This document shows positions 22,101 through 37,100 of a stretch of 64,000 bases of DNA, piece by piece (positions within the stretch are counted from its first letter, which is position 1; every line of letters begins with the position of its first letter). Made by a program: the position numbers and the translations under genes. Source of the stretch: Certhia americana. Lineage: Eukaryota > Chordata > Aves > Passeriformes > Certhiidae. The DNA lies in NCBI GenBank assembly GCA_018697195.1, contig CM031878.1:68920679-68984678 (forward strand), written 5' to 3'. The notes beneath the pieces were generated by a model. That model was not told the origin of the DNA. It was given only the letters and a program-made list of their open reading frames with translations, and ran no database searches.

Positions 22101-25100
22101 TCTGTGAGAAAGTAAATACCTTAAACATTGTGTTAGGAGAAAATAATAAGCACTGTCTGATGCAGACCTGTGTGCCCACATCTCTTGTCTGAGGTTACAG
22201 TGCTGACACTGTAGGCTTCTAAATGTGGCACTTCTGGTGTAGTTATCACTATGTAGTAATGAAACAGGGTTTTAAAAATCTTCTACAAACATTCTTAATA
22301 TTGGAAGTGAAACACCAGGCAAAAGTTACGTCTCTCCTGTTTCATTTTCAGCTCCCCCTGTGCTGTTAACCTAAAAACCTGGCTGTCAAAATGCAGAGAA
22401 GTGCAAGGAATATTCAGGATGTCAGCAGTCTTTCGGCTGCAGTCTCTGTGTCACATAATATGGGCTTTTACGTTTCACTGTTCCACTACAGCACTTGAAT
22501 ACTCAGGAAAAGCCAGCTTGTTTAACACCCTGTCAGCAGAACACTTAGTTGTGGAAGTTTGAGCTTCTGCTGTGTTCTGGTGTGTCCTTAGTATGTGCAT
22601 GCTTTATTGTTAATCGTGTTTATGGATATTTCTGGATGCTAACGTTACTGTGTCAGAAGAATTGACTTTGTAACAGTTCTGGAAGAATCGGAGACTATTG
22701 CTGAGTGAAATGGTGAAAGCTGACTCCAGGGCTTTTGACTTGTGAATGAGCATGAACTTACTCTTGAGAACCTCCTTCCTACACGTGTTTCAATGCAGGT
22801 TAATCCTACAGCACTTGTGGGTAAGAGGATTGTGTTTGTATTTCTCTGGGAGTTTATCATTTTATGGTTTAGAGAAAAAGTGTTCAGTTCAAAATCCAGA
22901 AGTACCCTTCTTAGTTAAAGATGTTTTTCTGCTTCAGGTCTTGGTATTTTTCTTTAATTGCTATTTCGGTACAGTAGGTATCTTAATCATCTTCTTAAGG
23001 ATTGTTTTGTTGGTCTTGCCTCTCTTTAGGATTTTATTATTATTCTGTGTGTGTGTATGTGCTTGCACAGGCAGACGAGGTGAGAATTCAGAGGGCTTGT
23101 ACTTGCTGCTTCTGGTTTGATACATGACTCTGCAAAATTGTAACTTCAGAGATCACTAGAATAAGAGTAGCTGCATTTTTTTTTTCATTGTTTTCATACT
23201 TCACAGAGCGTAGCATTTTGGAGTTATGGTCTCTTACAATTCATATTTGTTTAATTAACTCTCTAGGGGCTTTTTGCTGCTGCACTTCTTTGGTGGATGG
23301 TCCTTTTCTGTTTCCTGATTAGGGTTAGGATTTTCAAGCAAATTCTGATTCTTGGCTGTCTAGGCTTTCACATGTTCAGGAATATTTTCCTGAAATTCTA
23401 GTGAGTGTTTTAAATATAATTTCCAAAGAACTTCAGGCAGGATGACACATTTAAAAAAAAAAAAAAAAAAAAAAGGATAGCATAAATTAGTTAATACAAC
23501 TAAAATTATTTTATTCGTATTGGAATATGTTTTTGCATGTTACCCATTTTTCAAAAGCCATAGCTCTGCCAATAATTTTTCAACTATTTTATTGAGAATG
23601 TTTTTACCCAGTTTAGCTGTCAGCAAAGAAAAGTTAGCTTTGTACTTTTAATAATTTGGCAGTATTACGTGCTGCATTTCTCAAAATCTAAACTTTTTTG
23701 GGCCACCATTCCCAAGGTGGCCTGTACACTGAGAAGGTAAATGTAGAGATTGTGCACACTTAAGGATGGTTCTGTACATATATTTAAGGTCTGTTTTCCA
23801 GGTATAGCTGGAAAGCAAGGTTATCTGTCCTTGATATGGATAACAACAGGCCTTTGAAAGTTGGTGAAAGTGGAGAGTACATTTTAATTAAAAATAATTA
23901 ATAGGAGCAGATGATCCTGCTACTGTCTGGGGTCCCATTGTGCATAAATGGCTGTGTTTACTGACAAACTTCTTGAAAATAATTTTCTTTGAATTCCTGA
24001 AACACAGAAAAGGATATCTGTAGGTGTAGGATAGGGGGGTGTAAACTTACAGCATGAAAGGTACGGCTGGCAATGTTTTCTCCCACCAAGGTTTGTGTCT
24101 TTGGTCACAGTTTCTGTGGGTGGAGTGGACTCAGTGAAACAAATCTCTTTATTTCTCAAGACATGGTGATGTGCAGCATGTCTTACCTAGAGCCTGTAAG
24201 GATGGTTGTCCTGCGTGCTGCCCTGCAGAGAGCACCAAAGGAAAGGGAAAAGGAGAGGGAAGGGCTTGCTGTGGCTGTGAGCGCACAGAGTGCTGTCTAC
24301 ACACTGACTCCAGTTCTTCCTCTCTTTGTCTTTCCCTGTGTTTTTCTCTCAGAGGCACCCCTTTTCCAACTGGCCGGTAAGCATGCAGTGTTGGAAAAGG
24401 GGTTTTTAAGTGGTTTTTGGAATTGATCAAAGCGGCTTGTCAGTTTTCTTCATGCTGAAATGACAGTGTCATTTTCATACTTGTAAATCGGTTTGTGGGG
24501 AATATGCCTATTGTAAAAATCATCTGCCCAAAGCTACAGGAGGATTTTTGGTGCTAATCAACAAACATGCAAGAGTCACCACTCAGAGTGTAAACTTTCT
24601 TCCCAAAACAAGCCTTTCTGGCTTCAGAGGCAGGACTGTCCATCTTGCTACTTTTCTTCAAGCTGCAGATAGCTGAAAGCTCTGCTTTAAGATATGTTCC
24701 TGCACAAATGAATGTTAGTACAAAGCTGCATGAATGTAGCTCTTTTAGTCACCTTTTTCCATCACAAAACTGACCCCAGTGTCTCCTCTTTCAGGCAGGG
24801 CTTAAATCAATTTTGAAATGCAGGGCAGAAGTGTGTAGAGGTCTGGAGGCTGGCTTTGAGATTAGAAATTATTTCTGTTGATCTCTCACCAGTGCATGGC
24901 AACTACTGTTTCACTTGTGTAGATGAGCTCAATTTTGTAGAGGAAATTAGAAAGGTAGAGGTAATTGCAGAGAAAGTAAATGTCAGGGCTAAATATGGAT
25001 TTTTACCTTAACAATTTCAGACTGTTTTTCTTCAGAGAATGCCTCTTTTATGTATTTAAACTTCCGCAACGGTATATACAGCAAGTAAATAAAGGAGCTT

Positions 25101-28100
25101 ATGAATGCTTTATCCTGTCTGTTTCTAAATGCTGGAGTAATTCTAGATGCCTTGTTTATCTGAGTCTAACTTTTTTTTTCCCCAGGCACTTACTAAGCTC
25201 ATAAACCTGACGGGATTCACAAGGCTCTTCCTCTTCTGTGGTTCTTCCCAATTACTGTATCTGTTATACCTTTGAGCCCTGAAGTAGGGCAATGATCTGT
25301 TCATGTAACCATGATTGCCTTCTGACTAAATATGAGCGTCCTGTTTAGAAAGACAAAATAAGAAAACACTGTACCTTGAGTTTTGTGCCAGAAAAACATA
25401 GTTTTATAATTTGTAGAAAGAAGTAGCTGGAACTGAATGCATTCTTACCAGTTAAAGTACTGTAAAGCATTCATTTACAAGCTTAGTAGTTTCTTACCCT
25501 CTGTGTGTTTTTAGTAGCAGACACAATATTTGTCATTAATCAGTTGCTGATCATGGAGTTTGTTGCTTCATTAATAGGTTTATTGTCTAATACCTCTGCC
25601 TTGTCCTTGCCTGATTTTGAGCAGTATCTATATAGGAGTATAACATGCTAAAATTTTTTGCAAGGGCAGTGGGAGGAGAAAACTCAGCAATATTAAGCCT
25701 AAATTCTAAACAAGTTTTTAGACTATTATGCCCTCCCTCAGAGAGGAAGAAAAGAGCAAAGTCCTTTGGAGTAAAAGCTTTTGTCCTTGCCTAACTATGG
25801 CTTTTCCCAAAGTCTGGGAGAAACCTATTAGCCTACTACAGAAAAAGATGAAGAGTGGTAGAGAATTATAAGGTAGATTAAAAGAAAAAACCCTCTGTGC
25901 AGCATTTATTCTCAAAGAGAAGCAGTTCAGCAGTAGGTAGGCTGGTAGTGAAGGTCTTTCAGAGTTGGGCCTGGGATCCATCTCTTCGTAGTCCTTTAAT
26001 TCATTGGATAAGAATTTGAATACAAATCAACAGAAGCACGATGACATTGACGAACACAAAGTTTAACATTAGTACCTGTCTGCCTAATTGAGGGTCAGAC
26101 TTTAGTAAACAGCTCTCAAATGAGCAGCATGGATTCATTGGAATCAAGTTCATTAAAATGTAAAACCCTGAAGATCACAGATCCTGAAACATGCAGGATT
26201 ATGGATGATTCAGGAAACTATTCTGCTTCAAGTGTGCTGGCCACCTGTTTCCAAGGGCAGTGAGTTTCTTCCTTTGGAAAGAGGTGCCTGGGACCTGTGG
26301 AAAACTGAGACTCCAACATGGAAGGAAACTAAAGGAACCTGCTTAGCTTAGCTCACAAGTTGTAGTGAAATTCTGTAAATGTTTTACACTGGCTAGCACC
26401 AAGGGATGTGGGAAGGCTACTCATGCTTGAATTATAACATCAGCATAAGAACAAATCAGTATTAATAGTCTGTGAATTAACTTGGGCTGGAAACTAGGAA
26501 AGGACTTCCAATATCAGAGTAAATTTAGTAGCAGCCTCATGGTAGAAATAGCAAACAATCTTGTCTGTGGGTACATCAGATTCCTGATGAAGATTTTAGT
26601 GTGGAAAATGGTTTTGTGGCTTGATGTCAGAAGAGATCCTTCACAGATTTGCATTCAGTTTCTCCCAACATCTCAAAAAATTCAGCAATTTGTCTTGCCT
26701 ATGTAATTATATATTAAAACCAATGAAAGTACACAGTTCACTTTTTCATTAGGATTTACAAAATGAATCTCTGAATACAATGAAGTTTTTGCCTCTTCTG
26801 TGTTAGCATTTATGTGAAGTAGGAGAAATGAAAATTGGTGTGTGAAAGGGAAGGGGGAGGGTGTGTGATCAATGGGAGCTGCTTGCCTGGGGGGAACCCA
26901 GCATGCCCTGCTTGCTTAGCTGGCAAAAAAGTGACTGCAAGGTACAACTGGAAAACTCAGCAGTGGTGATTTGATGAAACCCATTTTTAGGTGCCTGTCT
27001 GGGATGCAGTTGGTGACTGCTATTTCTTTGAAAGCCTTAGTTTTTCAGTTAGGAGTTGATCAGCTCTAGCTCTTTAATAAAGAGATTGCATGGCATATAT
27101 TCTTGAAGATGTTGCATTCAGTTTCTTAGCAGCAAGAGTTTCATGTCTAAATTCATAGAGGACAGAAGAAAGTAATCTTGACTTGTAAGTGTGCTGTTTC
27201 TGAATCTTTAGGGTAAATTGTTTGTAGATGAATTGATGGTCATTCTTAGATGTTTTGCCATAAAGTGCAGGCTTTCTTTATTGTGCTGTGAAATATTATA
27301 GGGGCACAGGGAAAATGGGATTTGGTGAGAACTTAAATACATTTTGAACCCTAATCAGGTTGAATAAACCTAGAAAGCCTGAAGGTTTGGTTTGTCAATC
27401 TGTATTTATGAGAAAAATAAATCATAATCTATGGATGATTTCTCATTTTGACAAATCAATGTGCTAGGTGTGCTTCCCCAAAATTAATTTTCACTTAATA
27501 ACCAATGGTGGTGCTGAAGTCTAGGTTCTCAATAACCTGATTTGCTAGACGCAAAATTTAGGATGTTGCTTTTTTCAGCAGTTCAATGCACTAGCAGCTG
27601 GAAGATGCAGCTGTCTTTTTTGAAAAACATTGAGAGGGCTTCTCCCTCTCTCTCTCTTTATTTTTTTTTAATTTCTCCTTGAAAATGGAACATCTATGGT
27701 TTAAATCTAAATGAAGGTGGGTCAGACTAGTGTCTGACATACCGGATGTTGCACCATCATGCATTTTCTTCTCTTAGCAGAGTTAATGGCACAGTTATTT
27801 CTCACTATGCCTTTGGTCACTCCATTCAGAACTTGAAGAGGAAATTCTATGCTACTGGAATGTAACTGCTAAAATTGATGTTTCTATTCCTTTTTTCATT
27901 CTGAGAATTAGTATTGTATTCTCTGCAAATGATGTGTTTCTGGCCTTCTAGGCAGTGACGAAAGCCAGAGGAATAGGCAAATGCATTTTTCTTCAGTTTG
28001 AATGTTTCCTGAACTTCTTTCTCTATCAGGAGAATGATGAAGTCTGCAGGGACTGCATTTTCTTGCAGGTTCAAGCTCTAGGGGTTAAGAGAGTTGGTTT

Positions 28101-31100
28101 AAGTGCTTTTGTTTGTTCTTTTGAATAGGTGTGATGCAATCAGTTCATTGTATTCATTTTAGATATGACAGATTCCCTTATCAAAATCACTATTTATAAA
28201 GCAGTGAAGCAATGTACTTGAATGCAATCAAGAAATTACTCGACTATTTGGTGTATTTTTGGTTTTCAAGGAGTAACTTGTGTGACATTAGAATTTTTAA
28301 TTTGTAATTTGGAGCCCATGGTGTGTTATTGTCAGTCACCATAACATATTGGGTATCTTTGGGTGGCAAAAGTTCACAGTAGAGTGAATGTCCATTTAAA
28401 TGAGAGACCTGTGTAAATGAGCTTCTCCTTTGCAAATGGCAGTGTCCCTGGGCATAGATAGCAAAATGCTGTAAATTGGCTTATGTTAAGCTTAAATTTC
28501 TTTTAGATTTTCGTAAGCTGTCAGCCGAACTGAAGTGATTTGTGTTCCAATTTAGGATATAGCGTGTTCTTAAATCAATGTACGTGGCAAGAATACAGGT
28601 GGAGAATAAAGACCAGCACTGAAAACTGTAACGGACTTTTCTTCTCAGGATTTCCAGTTTTTTCAAGAATTAAGAAGTTAATAGTGGCCCCTGTATTGGC
28701 AAGGTTTAGCTAAAGATTGTCTCTCTTTTTTAGGAGCAAACCTGTAGTTTGTTTTTGTGTTCAGAACCACCATGGTTCTGTAACCTCATGGTGTTAATTT
28801 GCATTGATAACTATTTCACTGAGGCAATAAATACCAAACTCCTTCACTTGGATCCAGTTACTGCATAATAATTAGTGTATGTCCTGACCTATACCACCAC
28901 AATAATAAAAGTTATGTCATTATTACTATGCAGAGAGTCTTTGGATTGCGGAAGGGAACTGTACAGCTGAAGCACAGTCACATAAATGTCGAACAAGGCT
29001 GAAACTGCCCGTGTCTGCCGAGTTAGTTTTCCTAGGTGTAATCCTGTGGAACATGGGGCTGTGTGGTCTTGGTAGTCCTCAGCACATGGAAGATGTGGAC
29101 CTTTTGGAACTGGTTCAGAGGAGGTCAGGAAAATGTTCAGAGGGTGGAGCACGTCCCCTATGGAGATAAGCTGAGAGGGCTGGGGTTGTTCAGGGTGGAG
29201 AAGAGAAGGCTCTGGGGAGACCTTGGAGAATGTGCCAGTGCCAGATGGGGGCTTGTAAGAAAGATGGAGACAGACTTTTTAGCAGGCCTGTTCAGAGTAG
29301 ATGTAAGGAAGGGATTTTTGTACAGCAAGGATGGTGAAACACTGGGACAGATTCCCAGAAAATTTTTTTTCTCATATCCCTTGGCCTCATGGTGTAAATG
29401 GAAGTTTGCCTACATCTGGAGATGTATCCCACCTGCCAAAGGGATGCAAGCATAGTCCTGTTTGTTCCAGACTTATGGAGGGCGGGAACATTTTGGGAGG
29501 TTTTGGAGGAAGGCAGTGCCTCAGGTCACTTGCAGTACATCTCTCACAGCACAGTAATAATAAGGGGAAATGCTACACACAGGTGGTCAGCAAAGGAAAA
29601 TGGACTGTTGGATCCTCCTACAGTAAATATCTTAACTCCTTCTTGAGGATCCAATTATTGTGTAGTAAATCAACATGTGTGTTCAGCGTGTCCTGACCTG
29701 GACTTTTAGCTGTTCAAACATTTATGTCTGAGAGAACACATCTTGGGTCTGTTCTTTGTAGGAAAAGGACTTGTCTGGAATAAAGCAATAGAAAATTAAG
29801 AAGACAAAGTAGACATTTGAAGCCAGTACCTTGACTGATACAGTGGACATGAAACAAACTTTAATTTTGTTCCTCAAAATAGTTTATACAAGTTAGTCAC
29901 ATTGCAATATTTGTTGCAAATTTATGACAAACATGGTAACTGGGTATAAAAGAAGTAGCCTTAAGTCATTATCTTTGAGTACAGGTGCAAGTGCACAAGT
30001 ATAATAATACCTAAGGAAAGTGTTAAAAAGTAGACATTTGGAAACGCAACAGATTTTTACTATGATTCAAGGGATTAATCTGCCCTAGTGCATGCAGGAT
30101 TTAAACTGAAGTTGAGTGAAGTATTATTCAGAAGAATAATTAGAATTGAATTTAGAATGAAGAATATATTATATATTCACTAATAATACTAATACTATTA
30201 GTATTAGTGTTATTAATAAGGTTTAGGAAAAAAAAAAATCCTTGATGACTTATCTGTGGTTAAGGAGATTGTTCAGCAGCAATGTGAGTGACTTTGATCC
30301 TTAAAATTGGGGGAGGAACGATCAAATTATATTTTTAATTTTCAAGAAAATACGTTTTAAAAATAAGTGTAAATCCAAGCATAGGACAGATTGATGTAAA
30401 GTAAGGGCATGAGCGTGATGATGCTTTCAGCAAATTACTGTCAAATTTGACTGTCTTCAGGGCTTAAGGATGGCAGTGAGATGCTCTTAGTTTTTCTTTG
30501 TGGAAAGCAACTGTCTGGTTGGAGACTAATTCCAAAATACTTGGCAGGTGCTGGAATGGCATGTATGATACAAAATACAAAAAGCATCCTATCTTCATCT
30601 GTTGGGGAAAAAGAGCTGGCTTCCTATTATTGTTTAGTTTCATGGAGGGAAGCAATATGTTGCATTCCGTATCCTTGCAGTGTTTTATGAAAGAGGTTTT
30701 TTGAACATTCAGGAAAGAAAAAGAACCTTTAGAAGGTGGTGTTAGCTTGTAGTAATAAGCTCATAACAGATTGCTGTTTTGAGATCAAACAGATCTTTGT
30801 TTTCTGAATACTGGGGGTGTCTGCAAGAAAGCAAGAATAACTGACTGTGAGTGCAGGTGGTTGGTCTTGAAACATGGCTGCAGATGTATCTGTACAGGAA
30901 TGTATTTACAGGAGCTTGCTTTACCTCCTCAGGGTAGCATTATGGACTCTTTCTGGAGAACTGAGCCTTCTTACACATGACAACTAGCAATGTCACTTGA
31001 GCTAGTGGTGCTGTGAAAGTGTGGATGATGCATCAGTGGACCATGCGAGCAAGTAAATGTGTAGGCTTGGAATTGCTGTGTGAAGCTCCAGAAATTGTGG

Positions 31101-34100
31101 TGGAGGGGGAGGAGTTGAAAGGGATTTATGTAAGATAAGCATCTGAACAATTTGCACAAGTCTTTGCATATGGGGACTTCAAGGTTGAATGTCATGGTGA
31201 TCGTACAAAAAAAAACCCTCAGGCATTCCCTGAAAAGTGGTTATGATGATGAAGACCTTCAGCTCTGTTTATAGCAGGTGGTGTACCCTCTGCATTCAGG
31301 GAAAGACCAGGGCAAATGGGTCAAGAGATGAAAACATTTTCATTCTCCAAATTTCTTAATTTACTTTTTCACTGTGTTGTGCACTCATAACTTCTCATGG
31401 AAAAATTAATTACCTAATTTGATTCAGCACAGGAGACTATTTGGGAAAGGCACATGTTGCTCTGCAAAGTGGTTACAGTGACATTCAGAGAACTGATAAA
31501 CTTGACATAATCAAGGCATGATTGAAACTACTCTTCAGTATTTAAAACTTGAAGTATACTTAATTAGGTTTGTACTGTGAACTTTGTTTTCATTAAGACT
31601 GTTTTTGTGCTTTAGGTGAAGGCACTGAAAGAGAAGATTGAATCAGAAAGGGGGAAAGATGCCTTTCCAGTAGCTGGCCAAAAACTAATTTATGCAGGTA
31701 ATGGATATTCTGAAGATAACTTATCTAAACCTGCCTTATTTTATGTTGTTGTTTGACTTGGATCTGGATGACATTGTTTGACTTGTCTTCTATGAATTCT
31801 AAGAACTAAAATGCAGACAGGATAAAAACCCCCACAAACACAAAACCAAACTCAGTGTCAAAGGGAACTCTTAATTTTTAATTAGAATTTTTTGGGTTTT
31901 AATACATGTATGTCTGTCATCTTTGCTCTTGTAATATGATGTCTTGGAGATATGCTGGGTGAAGAAGAAATAGCTTTTGTTACAGGAATTCAGTGTTTAA
32001 GCAGGTCAAAGCTGCTGTTCTGGCTTTATTCTTTACGTGTTCCATTTATGCTGTGTATAGCTGAAACATTGTTGTATGTACCTCAGAGAATTAAAACCCA
32101 GATTATTTCTTTTGGCTTAATGAAAGAAACCCACCACCAAATCCTTGCTGTACAAAGGTACTTTCAATACTTTTAAGTTTTGTCACTAGAAAACGTGTAT
32201 TATGTACTAGCAAAAAGCAGGCTAATGTTGGTTAATAACACGAAATTTAACTTTGTTCATTCTGGCGCTAATACAGAAATCCATTTTTTTGTTCTCACTT
32301 CATGTCAGAACTTTGATGCTATTCCAATAATCCCTCTAGTTTTTTTGTCCTCTAAAACTGAGCTTGAAACTTTCAAAGAAACTTTGGTGGACTTTTCACT
32401 TTTGTCATGTACTGCTTAGTAACAAGTATTGTATTTTTCACTTGCAATAAGCTAAAGCCACTGTTAGCCACTGTGAAGAGATACTAACGGGAGAGAAGCT
32501 GTGAGTCTGTGTTTGTACAGTTCCTCTGGACTATGTCTCATAGCAAGTTGTATGTCGTGGTACCTCAGTGGGGGAGTGCATTGCAAGAACGTGAAGGTGG
32601 AAGTTTCATACACAACCAAGGAACGTGAACCAGGCAGAAGGCTTTCTGCAGTGTGTGTAACTGCATGGAACTCTTAATATTGTGTTCTGTGATTGCAAAA
32701 ATCAAGGATTTCATAAGACTCTGTGACATGACTTGAGTGTTTTCTGAAGTCAGAATGTATCTGCAGTATTGAGTAATCCTCACAAGCAGTAGAAAATACA
32801 GGAAATAAGATTGAGAATATAATATTATCCAAAGATGGTTTCTCTTTTTTATCTTTTTCTTGGACAAGAGATATGAGGATATATTGATGACATTTCAACC
32901 TTTATTAAAATGAGCTGCAGAATTTTCTCAATTTGGTAAAGCAAAGTGGTACCCCCAACTGACTTTGATTAGAGAGGCAGATCCATTGCATTGATGTCTG
33001 TACTAGGGTGAGGTCTAGAAACCTTGAGAGTGGCGTGTTCTGAGAAGACATGATGTCTGTATATATACTTTCATAAAGTATATATGTTGTATTACATACA
33101 TACTCATTAAAACCTTCCCTGAATTGTCTATAAAAAAATTGCAAGTAAACCCATGTTGGGTCTGAGTCAGATGCTACAGGTATTGCTATTACTGTACTAC
33201 ATGTAATACTTCCTTGAATGTTTGACCTGCAAGACTGGTGGAACCAGTCTTTTGTGTTCTGAGTGCCATAGTGATGCTTGATTTCCTTGCAGTCATCAGG
33301 ATGAGTATATGTCCTTCTAGTTGCAGTGCACTAGAGAGATTGTGAAATAGAAGCAGTCTGTGGCACATCTTCAGAAAATTAATCAGTTTAAATTGTAAAA
33401 TATTCCCTGAAAATCCTGTAGTAGAAAGCAGTGCTATAAAACTCACAGAAATAGACTTGATTTTTTGATTTGTGATGCTACCTCTAAGTAAGCTTATTCT
33501 AAGAAAAGGCAAAAAGTGTGTGGCATATTGTGTTCCTAGGTTCTTGTAGAGGTGACACAAATCTCTTTTGTCACAGTACCACCTCTGCTTATGAAACATC
33601 AAAGGTCATAGTACAGCAAATGTTTCTGGGTTTGCTTGATAGCTTTTTCATCCTTCTGTCAAGGTAGCAAGTTTTGGAACTTTTATGGTTAATGGTTCAA
33701 GCTTTTTCTAATGTTTTAGCCTTGCAAATTGTTAAAGTTGCAAGGTCACACACTCAGTTACTGCACGTAATGGTCTTATCTGAAGAACATATGGAAGAAA
33801 ACTAGAAAGGAATTTCCCTTACTGCATAAGCAGGTATAAGTTACTTAGTTAAGCTTTTTGTTAACACCTTTCTTTTGTGTTACATGTATCTTTGTTAAGG
33901 ATCCAGTGAATATTTCCAGATTTAGTGCTTTTATTTTAAATGGTGTTAAAGCATCTTCAGCACTTAGGGCAGCAGCCCTCAAGCTATCCCCTACTCTCTA
34001 CATAATATAAGGAAAATTGTTGCTCTACTGCCAAAGCTTACTGGCCAAACTGCTTTTTGTTGGGTTGTTTAACATTTATAAATCTACATAAACATGCTTT

Positions 34101-37100
34101 AGTGAGGAAATTACAAAACCATCTATTGATTTGCTAAACAACTTCTTAATTTCTGCCTGTTAAATTTTCCAGGTAAAATCCTTAATGATGAAACTGCTCT
34201 TAAAGAATACAAGATAGATGAGAAGAACTTTGTGGTGGTTATGGTGACAAAAGTGAGTAACCATTTCTTCTGAATAGGAAGCTTCATTAATTTAATTGTA
34301 TTTTTTCTTGTGATGGTGAATGCCTATCCTTAAAACCTTAAAAAAGTGGAATTTCATCATATGCAAGTTCAGGTCAACAGTAAAAAGCTTGTGTGAATAG
34401 ATAAAAAATGCTGCTTCAGAGTCTTGGTTTGCCTAGGCTGATTTTTGCTGTTGTTCTATGCTGAATGTTTGTATCAAAGAAAAAAATTGCTAATGGCTGA
34501 TTTTACTGTTTATTGTTTCTTTTCTCTGTTTTTTTTTTCCCTTTTATTACTAAAAGGAAGAAGGCAACCTAAGTAGTTTTGTTGTTAAATCCTCTTAATC
34601 CTTAATCCTCCTTAAATGTGGAACTCTTCAACCTTGCCATGTTGCTTTTCATAGTTCATGGCTTTTTCTTCTGTCAAACTCAACAGCATAAAGCAGTAGA
34701 GACAGGATACATATGGCAGTAAACAAACCTGTGGGTTTTGAAAGACTGCAAGTGCAATTTATGGGGAATGACTGTGATACATGTTTGAAGTATTTTTTCT
34801 CTGAACCACTTGTCGGGCTGCTTCCAGGAACCAAGCCACTGATTTTCCAGGCATTATACACCATTGTGTTCTGAATGAAACTGGCCTCATCTGTGTATTG
34901 GAATATGAAATTAATTTTGAAGCTAGAGTTCCTACTCCTGACAAAGAAAACATCTATTCTGTTGCCCTTTTTTTCTATCTAGTAACATTAATCATAATTA
35001 AACATGTGGGCTTGTTAAAGATAACTGTTGTTGCTTTCCTCCTGAATGAACAGCTTTCTAGTGTGTGGTTTGCTACAGAGGCATTTATCAGTACAAGAAA
35101 ACAGGTGCAGATGAGATGTCAGAGTCTAGTTTTTCATTTTGGTAATAGCAGAAGACTCCAGAGAGGTTGTGCAATTGCCACTCCTGGACGTGGTCAAAAA
35201 ATGTATGGCTGTGGCACTTAGGGACACTGTTTAGTGGTAGGTGTGGCAGTGGTGGGTTAGAGTCAATTATTTTAGACATCTCCTCAACAATTCTGTGATT
35301 CTAAACATAGATCTACATGAAGAACTGCTAAATTCAGTATATTCTGGTAATAAAGGACCTGTAGCTTGGCATTGTAGTAAGGCATTTCTTATCCACAGTA
35401 GAATCAGGAAAGGGCAACTGAGCTCCAAGACTAGCAAAAAGATTGTAAGCCTGAAGAAATGCCCAGTCATGTAGGCACGGACTGCTAACTTTGTCCAATG
35501 TTCAGATGTTGTTGCATAAAGGATTTAGGAATCCAGCAGAAAATAATATCCCTTGCATTCCAACTGTGTCAGTGTTTTCCTTTGAGTGCTTATTAAAATG
35601 TTATTTTATTGTGGCTGTCATGTTGGAAGCTGTTCATTCTTAACCTTACCTCTCCTTGCAGACAAAAGGAGGAAGTAAATGTTTTCTTCAAGTAGCCAAG
35701 GTCTGAAAGTGGTGCACCTTGAATAAGCAGTTTTGTTAAAGTTCAGCTATTTCTCTTGGAAAGGCAAAGATTGGGGTCAGCTTTGTCAGCCCTTGGGGCT
35801 ATTTCTGTATAATGGGATTAATACTGAATCCAAGAAAAATTCAGGTTTTCATTAGAAATGTGAAGATTATTTCACAATTGCATACAAGTATTATTCATTC
35901 TAAATACTCTGCTGTAAATTTGGTAGTCCTTCATTCTGCTGTGTCCTTAGTGCTTACTTCAGAACTGAAGTATTTGTGATGTTACTGTAGTTCTCTGAAT
36001 GCAAAGATTGCATAACTAGAACATGTTGCAGGTGAAGTTTAATTTTTTTTTGCAACTTGTTTTCCAGCAAACAGCATTCATAATGAAATGTGATTTCTGT
36101 CTTAATCACTTTTTTCCAGGTCTGAATGGTGAGAAAAGCTTCTTGTTCTGCAGATTGTTTTTTGGCAACTCTCTTGGTTTCTTCTGGAAAATGTGCTTTT
36201 GTAAAACACAGGATTGTTTTCATATTTTGAATATTGTGATCTGTAAATATTTATATCTTTGCATTTCACTGTGTCCTCAGAGTGTGAGCGCTCAGGTGTA
36301 TAAGTACTTCAGTGATGCTCTCAGTTGCTTGTTTAAACACAGTGAAGGGCATTAGAGATTTAATGTTTTAATGTTGTGCTTGGTGTTGATGCAGCAATAT
36401 CAAACACAAATGGTCTTAACAGAACTTAGTCGGTTGCCTGTAGAGAGCCATGGATTTATGAGCTTTGTTCTGTGCCTGAACTCTGTTCTCCTTCCATAGC
36501 CCAAAGCAGCAGCTGGAGCAACTCAGCCATCAAATGCGACTACCACTGTTGGCTCAACAACTGCAGCTCCCACAGCAGTTGCTGCACCAATCCCTGTTCC
36601 TGCCCCTGTGCCAGCTCCTGTCCCCCCACCACCAGCACCAGATGCAGTGGCTTGTGAGCCTGCACCTGTGAGTGCTCTGAAGGAGGAGAAGCCAGAAGAA
36701 AAACCACCTGAGGCACCAGCTGCGGTCAGTCCATCATCAATTGACAGGTATGAATAAGCCTCCAAAAACGGGTTCCCACTTCTGTTGCTTCTAGTTTTGA
36801 TTTTAAGTTTTCATTGCAGTGTTAGTCCAATCATTTTCTCCATTATATATAATTTTTCTTCTTTCTGAACTGTAATTTCAGTCTCTGGCTCAAGTATAAC
36901 ATTACTGATTGTAAGAAGCACCTCTCCTTGCTTATGCCTTCTCTCATGGGAAGTGTGGTCTTGGGGGCAAACATGTAAAGGGGAGTTAAGTGACAAAAGA
37001 TTTTAGCTCCTGTTAGACATTTCAGAGTTGCTGTCTTGCAAGTTTCTTTTCAGATTTCAGAATACAGAGGGTATTCCCCTGCAGTGGGGATCTACTGCTC

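Larger units (their letters stand above)
19123..31615 (+). other. RAD23B: RAD23B intron 1 (12.5 kb)
   Basis: GT-AG intron. The first 200 bp belong to the CpG island, and the rest is AT-rich. Contents recognised: the 28-C run, a pair of strong splice-like sites around 24353-24376, an A22 run at 23453-23474, a CR1 3' fragment at about 29040-29530, and an inverted repeat at 30181-30215. Open frames of up to 196 codons in 19588-20178 look non-coding. Confidence 0.9.

Noticed and set aside
31230..31320. C/D-box snoRNA in intron 1 (atgatga box)
   Set aside because: A C-box-like motif is present, but no CTGA D box or terminal stem follows at the usual distance.
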